From assembly GCF_048569485.1 (NCBI RefSeq), contig NC_134354.1, positions 336,863,643-336,927,642 on the forward strand: a stretch of DNA of 64,000 nucleotides. The letters run 5' to 3'. The notes beneath the pieces were generated by a model, which was given only the letters and a program-made list of their open reading frames with translations, was not told the origin of the DNA and searched no databases. Position 1 is the stretch's first letter. Each line of letters opens with the position of its first letter. This document shows positions 12,307-24,408 of the stretch, one piece after another. Source of the stretch: Anomaloglossus baeobatrachus. Its lineage: Eukaryota > Chordata > Amphibia > Anura > Aromobatidae. The position numbers were made by a program, and so were the translations under genes.

Positions 12307-12491
12307 CAGTGTTTCTCAACTCCAGTTCTCAAGACCCACCAACAGATCATGTTTTCAGGTTTTCCTCAATCAGGTTTTCAGGATTTCCTTAATGTTGCAC
12401 AGGTGATGGAATTATTCCCTGTCTAACATTGAGGAAAACCTGAAAACATGATCTGTTGGTGGGTCTTGAGGACTGGAGTTGAGAAACACTG
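12307..12491. mobile_element. hAT MITE, 185 bp palindrome, perfect 8-bp duplication
   Basis: The element begins CAGTGTTTCTCAACTCCAG and ends with the exact complement. Perfect TTCTAGAG duplications flank it (12299-12306 and 12492-12499). The CAGTG end and 8-bp duplication are hAT hallmarks. The arms pair over almost their full length. Confidence 0.9.
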
Positions 12492-12957
12492 TTCTAGAGG
12501 ATGACATGTCTGTAGATACCCGCTCATGAGCGAAGCTTATAGAGGATATCATGTCTATAGATACCCGCTGACGAGAGAAGCTTCTAGAGGACGTAATGTT
12601 TACATATACATACGGAAGAGAAAACGTCTAAAGGATGTCATGTCTAAAGATACCCACTGAGAAGAGAATCTACTAGAGGACGTCATGTCTGCAGATACCC
12701 ACTGATGAGAGAAGCTTCTAGAGAACGTAATGTTTATAGCTACCTGCTGACGAGAGAAGCAACTAGAGGAAGTCATGTCGTTAGATACCAACTGACAAGA
12801 GAAAGTTCTAGAGGAATTCATGTCTGTAGATAGCCGATGACGAGAGAAACTTCTAAAGGAAGTTATGTCTGTAGATACCCGCTGATTAGAAAAGCGTCTA
12901 GAGGACGTCATGTCTATAGATACCCACTGACAAGAGAAGCTTCTAGAGTACGTCATG

Positions 12958-13197
12958 TTCAGGTCCGGCGTCAGCACCCAGCGCACCCAGGCAAGTTCCG
13001 GGGTCCTGGACCGCCGGGGGGCCCACTCGCCATTGGCATAGCTCGTGCCGGCAGCCGCACTTTCCTGGCTGCCAGTCGTTTAAATCCGCACTTGCACACA
13101 GCATTCACTGCTGAACTCTACGTGCAATGTTCATCTGTGGGTGGCGCTAGAGCGCTGTGTGCTCCCGTCTGACAGATGAAGATGTCAGCATGCTGCC
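12958..13197. other. GC-rich spacer, no gene seen
   Basis: The sequence is GC-rich, with GGACCGCCGGGGGGCCC near 13010, between two minisatellites. No convincing reading frame or splice structure is present. It may be a fragment of a dispersed repeat. Confidence 0.4.
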
Positions 13198-13500
13198 AGC
13201 GCCAAGCTGTATGTCCCCCCACCCTAGTACTGTATACCGCCCAGAGCTGTATGTCCCCTCCACCCCAGTGCTGTATACGCCCCACATCTGTATGCTCCCT
13301 CCAGCCCAGTGCTGTTTACCCCCCAGATCTCTGTGTTCCCGCACCTCAGTGCTGTACACATCCCAGAGCTCTACGTCCCCCACTCCAGTGCTGTATGTCC
13401 CCAAAACTGTATGCCCCTCATTCCAGTGTTGTATACCTCCCCCTTCAGTGCTGTATAACCCCCCAGAGCTGAATGTCCCCCTCTAGAGCTGTATGCACCC
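13198..13500. repeat. Minisatellite of about 45 bp (AGCTGTATGTCCCC units)
   Basis: Units contain CCCAGAGCTGTATGTCCCC and CAGTGCTGTATAC in alternation, with about six or seven degenerate copies. Frames in both directions stay open because of the repeat and are not genes. Confidence 0.75.
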
Positions 13501-13819
13501 CAGTCTCTCCTGTGATGTATATACAGCAGTGTCAGTGTGCAATGTGTGCGGCCATGTCTGTTAGTGATGGACATTACGCAGCACAGCACAGCCACATGCC
13601 TGGAAGGAGCTGTATGGAGACAAGCGGGGAGGTAAATGAGGCTGCTGACTTCTCCATATTAATAATGTCTCTAATGTGTCAGTGTGTGCATGTATGATGT
13701 GTATATCTATGTATGTTAGTGTATATGACTGTATATAGATTTATGTCTATTTATATGTATGTGCACAAATCTGTGTATGTGCACGTATCTGTGTATGTGT
13801 ACATATCTGTGTATGTGTA

Positions 13820-14667
13820 TGTTGCGCCCCTGAGGCATCAGGTGCTACAGGGTATTGCATCCAGTAAAAGGTGTGATGCTAACCCCGGGTTCCTGAAAGA
13901 CCAGTGCCGGTAAATACCATTCAAACACACACAGCCCAAGCTGAGGAAGACGCTTCAAGCCCACCTCATAAATCTACCCGGTGAGGGAATCATCAGAGTT
14001 CCTCACCAACGTTAGTGTCCGGGGCACAGCAGCAAAGAGGGAACCCAGGAACTGGGACAGAGGTCCAACCCAAGAGTGGTTCAAGCTGCCTGCCATACAG
14101 CCCAGGACTGTGACAACAGAAACGGACCCCAGAAGGCTTCAGGCCACGGGGACCCACCAACTACAGACGTGTGCATGGATGTAATGCTCACCAGGTAACT
14201 ACACCGCCACTGGGATCAAGGGAAAACCAGATTACCTGAGGCCCAGATTGGTAGAGACCAGCACCAACCGGGTTGCAGCTACTCAGAACCAGTGAGTAAA
14301 GAACAAGTTTAACTGCCGCCCTTGTATTGTCTGAATTCTTCCTACACTTCTGAATCACCAACTTTCACCATACTAGAACCACCGTCATTCTCCCCTGGGG
14401 CTTAGCTATACTTGCGGAGGGCCATAACATCCAAGCTGCTAAATACCACCATCCCCAGCAGTGAAAGACTTTGCAGCGGCGGCTTTCCCCACAGTCACAT
14501 ACCGCAAGTTGCGTCACGAAAAAACATTTTATTTGTATTTTTCCTTTTATTTCCCCTTTCCAATTAGCGACCCCCAGGGTCACGGAACCGGGCACCGGCC
14601 ATTCCCATGACACGTCCCTGTGATTAAAGGCCCTGGACTGAGTACCCCAAGGCCCTGGGTTGTGTCA
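13820..14667 (+). repeat. 5' LTR of the Ty3/gypsy fossil
   Basis: The LTR starts TGTTGCGCCCCTGAGG and ends GGGTTGTGTCA. It matches the start and end of the sequence at 23942-26034. The left flank ends in TGTA. Confidence 0.88.
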
Positions 14668-15102
14668 GCTTTTTGACGTCATGAACAGGATTGGACTAGA
14701 CCTGGTAACAACAGGTGACGTGCGCCTTGTGGACTGTGTTTGTGACTGAACTTGTCCGCCATCTTGTATGACAGAAAATTAATTGCGTCACACGAGGAGT
14801 GATTGTAAAAAAGGCACGAAAAGAAACTACGCCCACGACTCTGCCGACAACAGTTGAGGGCGGTAGTGGCCTGACCCGAAAGCTCCCAAAGTGCTCCATT
14901 CCCGCGAGAGAGGGTGGTAAAAGGAAACCAAGGGGGAAGCAAGATGGAGGCGCAAGGAGACGGGGCCTGGTCCTGGAGCGGGCCTGGTCCGGGCATTGAA
15001 GTGGCGGCGCCCGAAGCGGTGGTACCGATCATGCCGATCACCCTGCCGCATGTTCCGGGAACGGCGTGGCTGCACCAGTATGATGGTAAACTGGATGCTT
15101 TA

Positions 15103-15895
15103 GGGTACGACCGCACTTTGCGTTCACCTACATGCAGTTCAAAACGCACCTTTTTGCCTTAATTGATTTGACCAAAGTTGCCTTTTCCAGAAATTTAGCG
15201 CTGAAAACGCATGCGTATTTTCCGCGTTTTACATGCGTTTTCTGTGCTTTTTGCATGCTTTTACACTTGCGTTTTGATGGATGTGTTTTGAAGAAGAAGA
15301 AGACACAGTCAAATAAAGTTGCATTGGTCAAAATAAATGAAAAAAGAGAAAAAAATGGTTTAAATAAGCATTTATTAAAACTATAATAAAAATGTTAATT
15401 TTTAATGAAATTATAGCGGTTAAACACAATTTTAGGGTAAAATAGGTATATTTTATTAATTTAAATAATTTAAATTGTTGGGTTTTGTGTGTGTGTGTGT
15501 AAAGGAACATTGTAATCCTTTAATTTTATGGCTGAAAAGCATGCGTTTTTGGTCTCCAAAACGCTATGGAAAAGCAGGTAAAAAGCAGGTAAAATGCAGG
15601 AATTTGGATTTTGGGTGCATTTTGCCATTTCTCATTGACTTCAATGTTAGCAAAACTGACCGAAAATGGCAAAAACAATTGACATGTTGCTTCTTTGAAC
15701 GCATGGTTTTTGCCTCAAAATATGCAAATTTTAACTAGCGTTTAGAAACGCAAAGTGCGGTCGGGAAAACTACTTTTGCCATTGGTTTTAATGGAAAATG
15801 GAAACGCATGCATTTTGGCATGAAAAATGTGCTTCTGTAAATGCAACCAAAAAGCAATGGAAACCCAGTTGGAAACGCAAAGTGCGGTCGTACCC
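15103..15895. mobile_element. MITE, 793 bp, TTA duplication, in the gag part
   Basis: Perfect terminal inverted repeats begin GGGTACGACCGCACTTTGCG and extend 22 bp. TTA flanks both ends (15100-15102 and 15896-15898). The interior is AT-rich with no coding; a second copy of the AAACGCAAAGTGCGGTCG word lies near 15748, suggesting internal duplication of an end. Perfect ends suggest a fairly recent insertion into the older fossil. Confidence 0.85.
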
Positions 15896-16224
15896 TTAAT
15901 CGGGTTTAAGAAGAAAACATGTACTGTATTGGACATGTATGCAATGACTGGCAAACAATGAGTGTCGTTTGTGCTGGGACAATTAACGGGTACAGCAGAG
16001 CTGGAAGCAGAGACCTGGTCAGATGCAGACCGGGAATCAGTAAACACCATTTTTGAAAAGTTGAAGTTTGCTTTTGAAACCCGTACAGAGGCAGAGCTGA
16101 GAATGGAATTTTACAATTGCAGACAGAGTCCGCAGGACAGTATAAGAGACTTTGCTCTAAGATTACAAGCAGCACTGCGGACCTTAAAACATGTAGACCC
16201 CATCAGTGCCCAGGAAGGGAATAA

Positions 16225-16807
16225 AGGGTACTTTACACGCTGCGATATCGATTTATCGTCAGGGTCACGGTGTTTGTGACGCACATCCGGCTTAGTTAGC
16301 GGCATCGCAGCGTGTAACACGTACGAGCGACCTTAAACGATCGCAAAAGAGACAAAAATCGTTGGTTTTGGAGAGGTCGTCCAAACACCAAAAATCGTCT
16401 CGTACGTAGCGATGTTGTTCGTCGTTCCTGCGGCAGCACACATCGCTGAGTCTGACACTGCAGGAGCGATGAACATCTCCTTACCTGCCTCCACCGGCAA
16501 TGCGGAAGGAAGGAGGTGGGCAGGATGTTACGTCCCGCTCATCTCCGCCCCTTCGCTTCATTTGGCCGGCCAATTAGTGACGCCACAGTGACATCGCTAT
16601 GACGCCGAACGCACCTCCCCCTTGAGGGAGGGATTGTTCGGCGGTCACAGCGTCGTCGCTGACAAGGTATGTGCGTGTGATGCTACCGTAGCGATAATGT
16701 TCGCTACGGCAGTGATCACCACATATCGCTGGAACGACGGGGGCGGGTGCTATCGCGCTCGACATCGCTAGCAATCACTAGCGATGTCGCAGCGTGTAAA
16801 GTATCCC
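16225..16807. mobile_element. Harbinger-like MITE, about 583 bp, in the gag part
   Basis: The left end is AGGGTACTTTACACGCTGCG and the right-end complement is GGGATACTTTACACGCTGCG. TAA flanks both ends. It shares the words GTGACGCACATCCGG and TCCGCCCCTTCGCTTC-like GC-rich interiors with the copies at 17718 and 22209. Confidence 0.8.
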
Positions 16808-17717
16808 TAAGATGATGATTGAACAATTCCTGCTGGGGTTGCAATCATTTGAAGACGGTAAGCAGTTGCACCTGTGGGCTCTGAAAAACCCTGATGTGGA
16901 CTTTGTTGTCTTAAAGGAACGGGCAATAAAAGCACTGCAACCACAGACCCTGCCTCTCAGTCATGGCAAGTCAGTACCTCACCTTTGAAAGTAGAACGCT
17001 CTTCCTTAACCATTGTGGAGACTAATGGACAGGCTGCGACACCTGGTGCTTCTGATGACCTATGTTCCCAAGTGCAACAGCTAAGTAAGGATGTAACCAT
17101 GATCTTAAAAGTCATGCAGCTCAAGCCAGAACCCACGTCATCAAAGAAGATTCAGTTGGCCGACTGCCTTGAGGACATTCCATGGATGCGAGGAAGGAGG
17201 ACTCGATCATCTAGAGGAAGGACCAGCGATCGCTACGACTCATCTGGGCAACCTATCTGCCGTCGTTGCAACAAGGCGGACCATATTGCCAGAGCATGTC
17301 CTTTAAAACAGCAATCCCTGGGGCCAAAAGCCAACCCCCAGGAATAAGACAAGACCCATCTGATTGGCGTGATAGATATGTGGGAGGACGACCAGTTCTG
17401 TCCATCACGCTGGACGGAATTCCCACATCTGCATTGTTGGACACCGGCTCGCAGGTAACAACCATCCCGTATGTTCTTTACAAGAGATTCTGGTCTGATA
17501 CTGAGCTCACCCATCAGACTCAGGCCTCACCATTTATGCTGTTAATGGATTACCAGTGAATCAAATAGAGTTCAGGCAGGTAACCATAAAAATGGGGAGG
17601 GTGGAGCTAAAGGGCCAAGGATTGATTGTAGTTGAAACTGATGCTAATGAGAAAAATCCACAGATGATTTTGGGTACCAATGTAATTGAAAATTGTTTAG
17701 AAGAAGTGCTGTTCTTA

Positions 17718-18274
17718 AGGCCGCTTTACACGCTACGACATCGCTCAAGCGATCTCGTTGGGGTCACAGAATTTGTGACGCACATCCGCTTTAGCGATGT
17801 TGCTGCATGTTACACCTATGAGCGATTTTGAATCGTCACAAAAACGTTCAAAATCGCTAATCGGTGACATGCCTTCCTATTCCCAATTATCTTTGCTGCT
17901 GCATGTACGATGTAGTTCGTCGTTCCTGTGGCAGCACACATTGCTATGTGTGGCACCACAGGAACCTCACCTTACCTGAGGCTGCCGGCAGCAGAAGGAA
18001 AGAGGTGGGCGGGATTTTACGTCCCGCTCATCTCCGCCCCTCTGCTTCTATTGGGTGGCCGCTTAGTGATATCGCTGTGACACCGAACGAAGCGCCCCCT
18101 TAGAAAGGAGGCTGTTCGCCGGTCACAGCGACGTCGCTAGGCAGGTAAGTAGTGTGACGGGTCTGAGCGATGTTGTGGGCCATGGGCAGCGATTTGCTTG
18201 TGTCACACAACCGATGGGGGCGGGTACGCACGCTAGCGATATCGGTAACGATATTGTAGCATGTAAAGCGGCCT
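17718..18274. mobile_element. Harbinger-like MITE, 557 bp, beyond the protease part
   Basis: The left end is AGGCCGCTTTACACGCTACG and the right-end complement is AGGCCGCTTTACATGCTACA. TTA flanks both ends (17715-17717 and 18275-18277). The interior is non-coding and resembles the copy at 16225. Confidence 0.85.
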
Positions 18275-19966
18275 TTATTCCAACAGATTGCTGAAACTGC
18301 CGGCCTCGGGCAGCAGAGGGTCCTGCAAAAAAAAAATCAGAGCACTTCCGCAGAGGCAACAGGTAAACCTATCTGGTGGGGAAATTCGTAATGTACGGGT
18401 AATAGACTCCGGCCGTATTGTAATACCCCCAAGAAGTGAAATGATGATATGGTGTCAGGCGGCAATAGGCTTCAAAGGGCGAGATTACCAGGCAGTGGTG
18501 GAGCCCTTATACTCAGAGAATTGGTCTACAGTCCTCACAGCCTGGGGGATGCTTGATGTACGCAAGTTAAGGGTACCCGTACGAGTGTTAAAGGAGAAGG
18601 AAACTAAATTGCCCAGGTACGCCACCATTGCCAAACTGTTTACTGTCGTCAATGACTGCATCCAGGCAGTGGAACCCTTGACCTAATCAGAACCGGCGGA
18701 GGATAACAGTTGCAAGGAACAGTTAGAGGATTGGTGTCAGAAACTGCATGTAGGCACTGATTCCAATTCCATCTCATCGTAAACACGGAGTTTATCGGGT
18801 AGCACAGGAGTATGAACAGCTTTTCAGTAAGCATCCATTAGATTTCAGGAGGCTAAAAGGGGCACATTACCATATACCCACAGGAATCCATCCCCCCATT
18901 AAAGAGAGATATAGGCCTATACCACCAGCTCGCTATCAGTGTGCCAAGGAAATGTTGCGGAACATGAAAGAGGCTGGGTTTATCAGAGACAATTGAAGCC
19001 TCTGGGCAGCTCCACTGGTCCTGCTTAGAAAAAAAAGATGGCACAATGAGAATGTGTGTAGATTATAGGCAAATAAATTGCATAACTGATGAGGATGCTT
19101 ACCCATTACCCCACATAGAGGAGGCACTAGCTGCACTGAAAGCTGTTAACTACTTTTCCACCCTGGATCTTACTAGTGGGTATTGGCAGGTCTCTGTAGC
19201 AAAAGAAGACCGGGAGAAGACGGCATTCGCAACACCAATGGGTCTGTGTGAGTGCAATAGCAAGCCATTTGGACTCTGCAATGCACCCAGAATGTTCCAA
19301 AGACTGATGGAGTGTTGCCTGGGACACTGCAACTTGGAGACCGTGCTACTCTACCTGGATGATGTCATAGTGTATTCAAAAACCTATGAGGAACACCTGA
19401 AACATCTAGCTGAGGTATTCGAAGCATTGTCAAAATACAGAATGAAGCTGAAACCATCAAAATGCCATTTGCTGAAGCCAAAAGGTCCAGTATCTCGGAC
19501 ATGTGGTCAGCGCAGAAGGAGTGGCACCAGACCCAGAAAAGATCACCGTCATTTAGAAATGGCCAAGACCGACCACCGTCATAGAGGTACGTCAGTTCCT
19601 GGGCCTGGTAATGTACTACAGGAGATTCATAAAGGGCTATACGAAGATGGCAGCACCTTTGAAAGAACTTCTGGTAGGCCAGGCAAAGAAGGGCAAGACT
19701 TCTGGTCCCCATTTGAATGGGGTGAAAAAGAGAACTCCTTCAGGCGGTTGAGGTCGGCACTGACTGGTGAGGAGATTCTGGCCTATCCTGATTACAACTT
19801 ACCATTCGTGCTATATACTGATGCCAGCAACGTGGGATTGGGAGCGGTACTATCTGAAGTGTAGAAGGGCAAAGAACGCGTCATTGCTTATGCCAGCAGG
19901 AAGCTCCATCCTACCGAGAGGAACCCAGAAAACAACAGCTCATTCAAGTTAGAGTTCCTGGCCTTA

Positions 19967-20337
19967 AGGCCCCGTTACACGCTACGATTTATCTGACGAT
20001 ATGTCGTCAGGGTCACGGTTGCCGTGACGCACTTCCATCATCGTTAGCAACATCGTTGCGTGTGACACCTACATGCGACTCCGAACGATCGCAAATTGGG
20101 TGAAAGTCGTTTGGAACGCAGCAGACATATTGCTATGTTTGACACCCTGCCAATGACGAACAACATCCACACGACTGCCTTGGTCAAACAATATATCGCT
20201 GAATAATGTTGCGTCGTTTGTGAGATGTGACCACTACTAAACGACCTATGTGCGATCTCGGCAAATCGTAACTACGATCTGGGCATGTCACATCGCTACT
20301 GAGATCGTCAGTTAAATCGTAGCGTCTAACGGGGCCT
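19967..20337. mobile_element. Harbinger-like MITE, 371 bp, beyond the RNase H start
   Basis: The left end is AGGCCCCGTTACACGCTACG and the right-end complement is AGGCCCCGTTAGACGCTACG. Perfect TTA duplications flank it (19964-19966 and 20338-20340). It is shorter than its relatives and has a largely different interior. Confidence 0.85.
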
Positions 20338-22208
20338 TTAGTCTGGGCTATCACTGAACGATTTAAGCATTATCTAGCAGCTGCAAAGTTCACTGTCTTT
20401 ACGGATAATAACCCTCTGACCACATGGATACCGCAAACTTAGGTGCACTAGCACAACGTTGGGTGGCCCAGTTGACAAACTATGACTTCACCATCAAGTA
20501 TCGGGCTGGTCGCAAGAACGCCAATACAGATGCACTGTCAAGGATGCCTTACTTACCAGATGCGGGAGAAGACGTGGAGGAGCTAGAATAAATAGAGCTG
20601 CCAGCCTTTCACCACGATAGTGCATCCCAGTATCGACAATCTTGCATCAAGAAGCTGTGCTGAACCCGTTACCTCATCATGGGTGGAAGGAAAACACAAA
20701 ACGGTGACCTGACAGTTAGTTTGGTTATATAGCTGATAACCCCACCAGACTCATGTCTAGGCCCAGATGCTCCACTCGAAGCGCAACATCTATGGAAAGA
20801 GAGGAGCAGGCTGTTCCTCTATCAAGGCAAGCTGTGTAGATGTGGTGTTACCAACCCGAAAACCCACGAGATGTTGTGGCAAATGGTAGTACCAAAGAGA
20901 ATTGTCCAGTTGGTGCTGGAGGCATAACACGATGGAGCATGACACTTCAGATGGGAAAAGCTGGGGACACTGTTACGCGAGAGATTTTATTGGGTTGGCA
21001 TGAGAACCACCATAGAGAAATGGTGTAGAAATTGTGGTCCCTCCAACCTGAGAATAATAGACCGTGACAGCCAAAGGGCACCGCTGCAACCAATTATAAC
21101 CAAGCAGCCATTGAAACTTGTAGCCCTACAACATGTAAAATTAACACCATGTAGAAAAGTCTATACCTATGCTCTTACAATGATGGACCACTATTCCAGG
21201 TTTCTAGTGGTAGTTCCAGTAAAAGACTTAATGGCACAAACTGCAGCAAAAACTTTCCAAGCCTACTTTTGTAGACCACACGGGTATCCAGAGCAGGTAC
21301 TAACAAATCAAGACTCTGCATTTGAAGCTGAAGTATTTGAAGAGTTTTGCAACCTATATGGCTGTAAGAAAATCCGTACTACGCCTTATCATCCACAGAC
21401 CAACGGCATCTGTGAAAAAAAATGAATCAGATAGTCATCGACCTGTTGAAAACCTTGCCATTGGAAGAAAGAAACATGTGGCCAGAAAGTTACCTGACTT
21501 AGTGGACATGTATAACAACATCCCTGTGAGTTCCACCAACTGTACACCGGCATATCTAATGAGCGCAAGACCCGGAAGTTGCCAGTTCATCTAGAGATGG
21601 AAATTGTAGTTCCTGAAATCAATTCACCAGATGCTGTTTGGGACTCTCATCGTCAAGCACAATATAGAAGAGTACAAGAGTGTGTAGAGAGAAGTTTAAA
21701 CAAAAAGCAGAGAAAAACAAGAAAAGGATTAAAACAAAAATGCCCAAGCTGTTGCCTTAACACCCACAAAAATGGCTCTAAAAAGAAAGAGGAGAGTTCA
21801 TAAACTTGATGACCAGTGGGAAGTAAAATCTTACACTGTGCTGTCGTCTAATTTTGAAAATAAAAATACTTGCTTGTTTAGTAAAGATGAAGGAAAAACA
21901 TCAGCAACAGTCTCTAGAGACCATCTAAAGAAATGCCCAGAGCAATTGAAACCCAAAAGAAAAAATTCCCTGTACACCTCAAGTAAAGGAAAAGAAAGAG
22001 AAGGTGATACGAACAGTACTCGGAGACTTTCTTGAGAATTGGCCTCAGTACAATGGAGCCATCATAGTGCCATTACTTACTTTCCCACAACCAGCAGAAG
22101 TACAGGAAAGAATAGAAGAACCCGTTCAAGTTCTAGAAGAACTACCTATTGTAGCAGAACCAGAGTAGCCTGCAATCAGTGAACCTGTCAATCCTGCAGA
22201 GAGACTAA

Positions 22209-22778
22209 GGGGTACTTTGCATGGTGTGACATCGCAGGTGCGATGTCGGTGGGGTTAAATAGAAAGTGACGCACATCCGGCGTTGCTGTCGACATCGCAG
22301 TATGTGAATCCTTTTACATACGAAAGCGTCGTTATCGTATGATCGGTGTAGTGTCCGTCATTTCCATAATTTTGCAGCAGCGACGGTACGATGTTGTTCC
22401 TCGTTCCAGCAGGCAGCACACATCGCTGTGTATGAAGCCGCAGGAGCGAGGAACATCACCTTACCTGCGTCCCGGCTGCAATGAGGAAGGAAGAAAGGAG
22501 GTGGGCGGGATGTTTACGTCCCGCTCATCTCCGCCCCCCTGCTTCTATTGGCCGCCTGCCGTGTGACGTCTCTGTGACGCTGCACGACCCGCCCCCTTTG
22601 GAAGGAGGCGGTTCGCCGGCCAGAGCGACGTCGCAGAGCATGTAAGTGCATGTGAATCTGAAGTAGCGATAATGTTTGCTATGGCAGCAATCACAAGATA
22701 TTGCTGCTGCGACGGGGGCGGGGACTATCACGCTCGACATCGCAGCATCGGCTTGCGATGTCGTAGTGTGCAAAGTAC
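22209..22778. mobile_element. Harbinger-like MITE, 570 bp, after the integrase part
   Basis: The left end is GGGGTACTTTGCATGGTGTG and the right-end complement is GTACTTTGCACACTACGACA. TAA flanks both ends (22206-22208 and 22779-22781). Its interior is close to the copy at 3687: both carry the GCGATGTCGGTGGGG and TCCGCCCC blocks. Confidence 0.85.
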
Positions 22779-23057
22779 TAAGGAGTCGCAGACAATTACC
22801 CAGTCTACCTAAAACATATAAGTCTATCCGGAGTACAGACACTAGTGGGACACTTACACCAAACACCAGAGTACAAAAGGGACAAGCTGAGACACTTGAA
22901 TTACGTAAGTCAAGTCGTAGCAACTTTGGACAGCCTCCGTCCAGGGACAGAATAGGTGTCAAAATAAAAAGTATACCGATGTATCCTTATGTAAATAGAC
23001 TGTAAATAGCAGTGTACAGAAGGGTGGAGGAACTGGGCTCAGCCCCATGAACATTTA

Positions 23058-23425
23058 GGCTATGTGCGCACGAGAAAGTGCCATTTTCTTAAGAAAAAAA
23101 CAGACCCTATGTTAGAATCCCGCACCCGTGGTAAAAACCGCGGTAAAACCGCACCCGCGTTTTTGCCGCGGATTTTCCGCAAGTTGGTCCCCGCGGTTTT
23201 TACCATTATCTAAAGCACAAAAGGCAGGTACCTGCGGAAAAGAAGTGACATGCTCATTAATTCAGCAGTGAAAAATCCGCGGGTATAAAAAAAACGCAGT
23301 GTGCGCACAGCATTTTTTTAAAACCCATAGGATTTGCTGGGGAATGACTGCAGCAATATTAGACACATTTTCTGCAGCAATTCACAGCAAAATCCACGGT
23401 AAATCTGCAGCGTGCGCACAGGGCC
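23058..23425. mobile_element. MITE, about 368 bp (GGCTATGTGCGCACG family)
   Basis: The left end is GGCTATGTGCGCACG and the right-end complement is GGCCCTGTGCGCACG. TTA lies before and TAA after, so the duplication is not clean. Internal words such as CCGCGG recur, and the right part reads AAATCCGC-like sequence. A relative lies at 60348-61012. Confidence 0.75.
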
Positions 23426-23616
23426 TAAGCTAGGAAAAGCAAGTTCCTGGGGTTGGGAGGTAGAAACCAGGGCTCCTAAGCCGAGACACCCATAGGGAAC
23501 CATAGAAAAGTAAGAGTGGTTATAAAATGTAAAATGTTTATGTAATGTATTTACCCACAGAGACTTTCCTGTATAAACGTTTTGGCTCATTTCGTGATAT
23601 TAATAATAATATATTA

Positions 23617-23651
<35 letters not shown>

Positions 23652-23941
23652 GTATGGACCACCAGCTTCTGGACTGGTAGAAGCAAAAATGTTCAATGTA
23701 AATAGTTGCCCCAGTTCTGCAGAGTAATACTGCAACATAGTCTTTCGAAGAGGAGACCAGGGTGTCTGGGTGGTTGGTGGTAGGAGGGGTGCCTCATGTT
23801 TACATGTTTGATTTTCATGAACGTTTAAGAAAAATGCCTCACTTGAAAGGGAAGGAAGTTTCTAAGTTTTCTGCACATCAAAATGTGGTATTTTGTTTAT
23901 GTCTACAGCCCGAGGACGTGCTGGGATTTACCAAGGGGGAA

Positions 23942-24356
23942 TGTGGCGCCCCTGAGGCGTCAGGTGCCACAGAGTATTGTATCCAGTAACAGGTGTGCTG
24001 CTAACCCCGAGTTCCTGAAAGACCAGTGCCGGTAACTACCATTCAAACACACACATCCACGCCCTTTTTCCCAGACTGGGTAACAGGATGGAGACAGATC
24101 TGATGTATGGCCACCTATTGGTCAGGACCTATCCAATCCGCCAGTCAGAAATCTGGGAGGAGGAGGGGCTAGTCAGTGGAGTGGACGGAAGATGGACATC
24201 TTGACATGGAGTCAGTCAGGCAGTCAGAAGTTGACGTTCTAATTCAATACCAAGTGCTGGTTTTGCCTACAAAAAATACCCCATTTTTTGCATAAGATAC
24301 GTTGGAGACGCTATTCTCTCCCATCTTGGATGGTCAGATGACCATGTACGTATATA

Positions 24357-24408
<52 letters not shown>

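Larger units (their letters stand above)
6330..12957. repeat. Minisatellite of about 46 bp, interrupted by four insertions
   Basis: The repeating unit contains GATACCCGCTGACGAGAGA followed by AGCTTCTAGAGGACGTCATG and TCTGTA or TCTATA. Array segments lie at about 6330-6802 and 11439-12957, with many units and perhaps 10-15% divergence between them. The interruptions are a hAT MITE (6557-6742), an L2 LINE (about 6803-10200), a TA-flanked element (10331-11438) and a second hAT MITE (12307-12491). The interrupted halves match, so the array existed before the insertions. It has no coding potential; its open frames are by-products of the repeat. Confidence 0.85.
14668..23941 (+). other. Internal region of the Ty3/gypsy fossil (gag, pol parts)
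   Basis: gag-like sequence runs from about 14944 to 17340 and ends in a nucleocapsid knuckle (CRRCNKADHIARACP, near 17250). Protease is marked by LLDTGSQVTTIP near 17430. Reverse transcriptase lies at about 18880-19490, with MRMCVDYRQIN, LDLTSGYWQV and LLYLDDVIVYS. RNase H is marked by LYTDASNVGLGAVL near 19810. Integrase lies at about 20990-21430, with a zinc-binding HH-CC segment, MMDHYSRFLVVVPV and TTPYHPQTNGICEK. The pol order protease-RT-RNase H-integrase is that of Ty3/gypsy rather than Copia. Six MITEs sit inside these parts. It is a fossil with many breaks. Confidence 0.88.

Noticed and set aside
11397-12986. Frames of about 100-128 codons with Arg/Glu-rich or Ser-rich repeats
   Set aside because: They follow the 46-bp minisatellite unit on either strand and have no independent coding signal.
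13554-13632. Short frame MSVSDGHYAAQ with a GAG/GTAAAT donor-like end
   Set aside because: It lies between minisatellite and microsatellite sequence, has no recognisable similarity, and one donor-like word is not enough.
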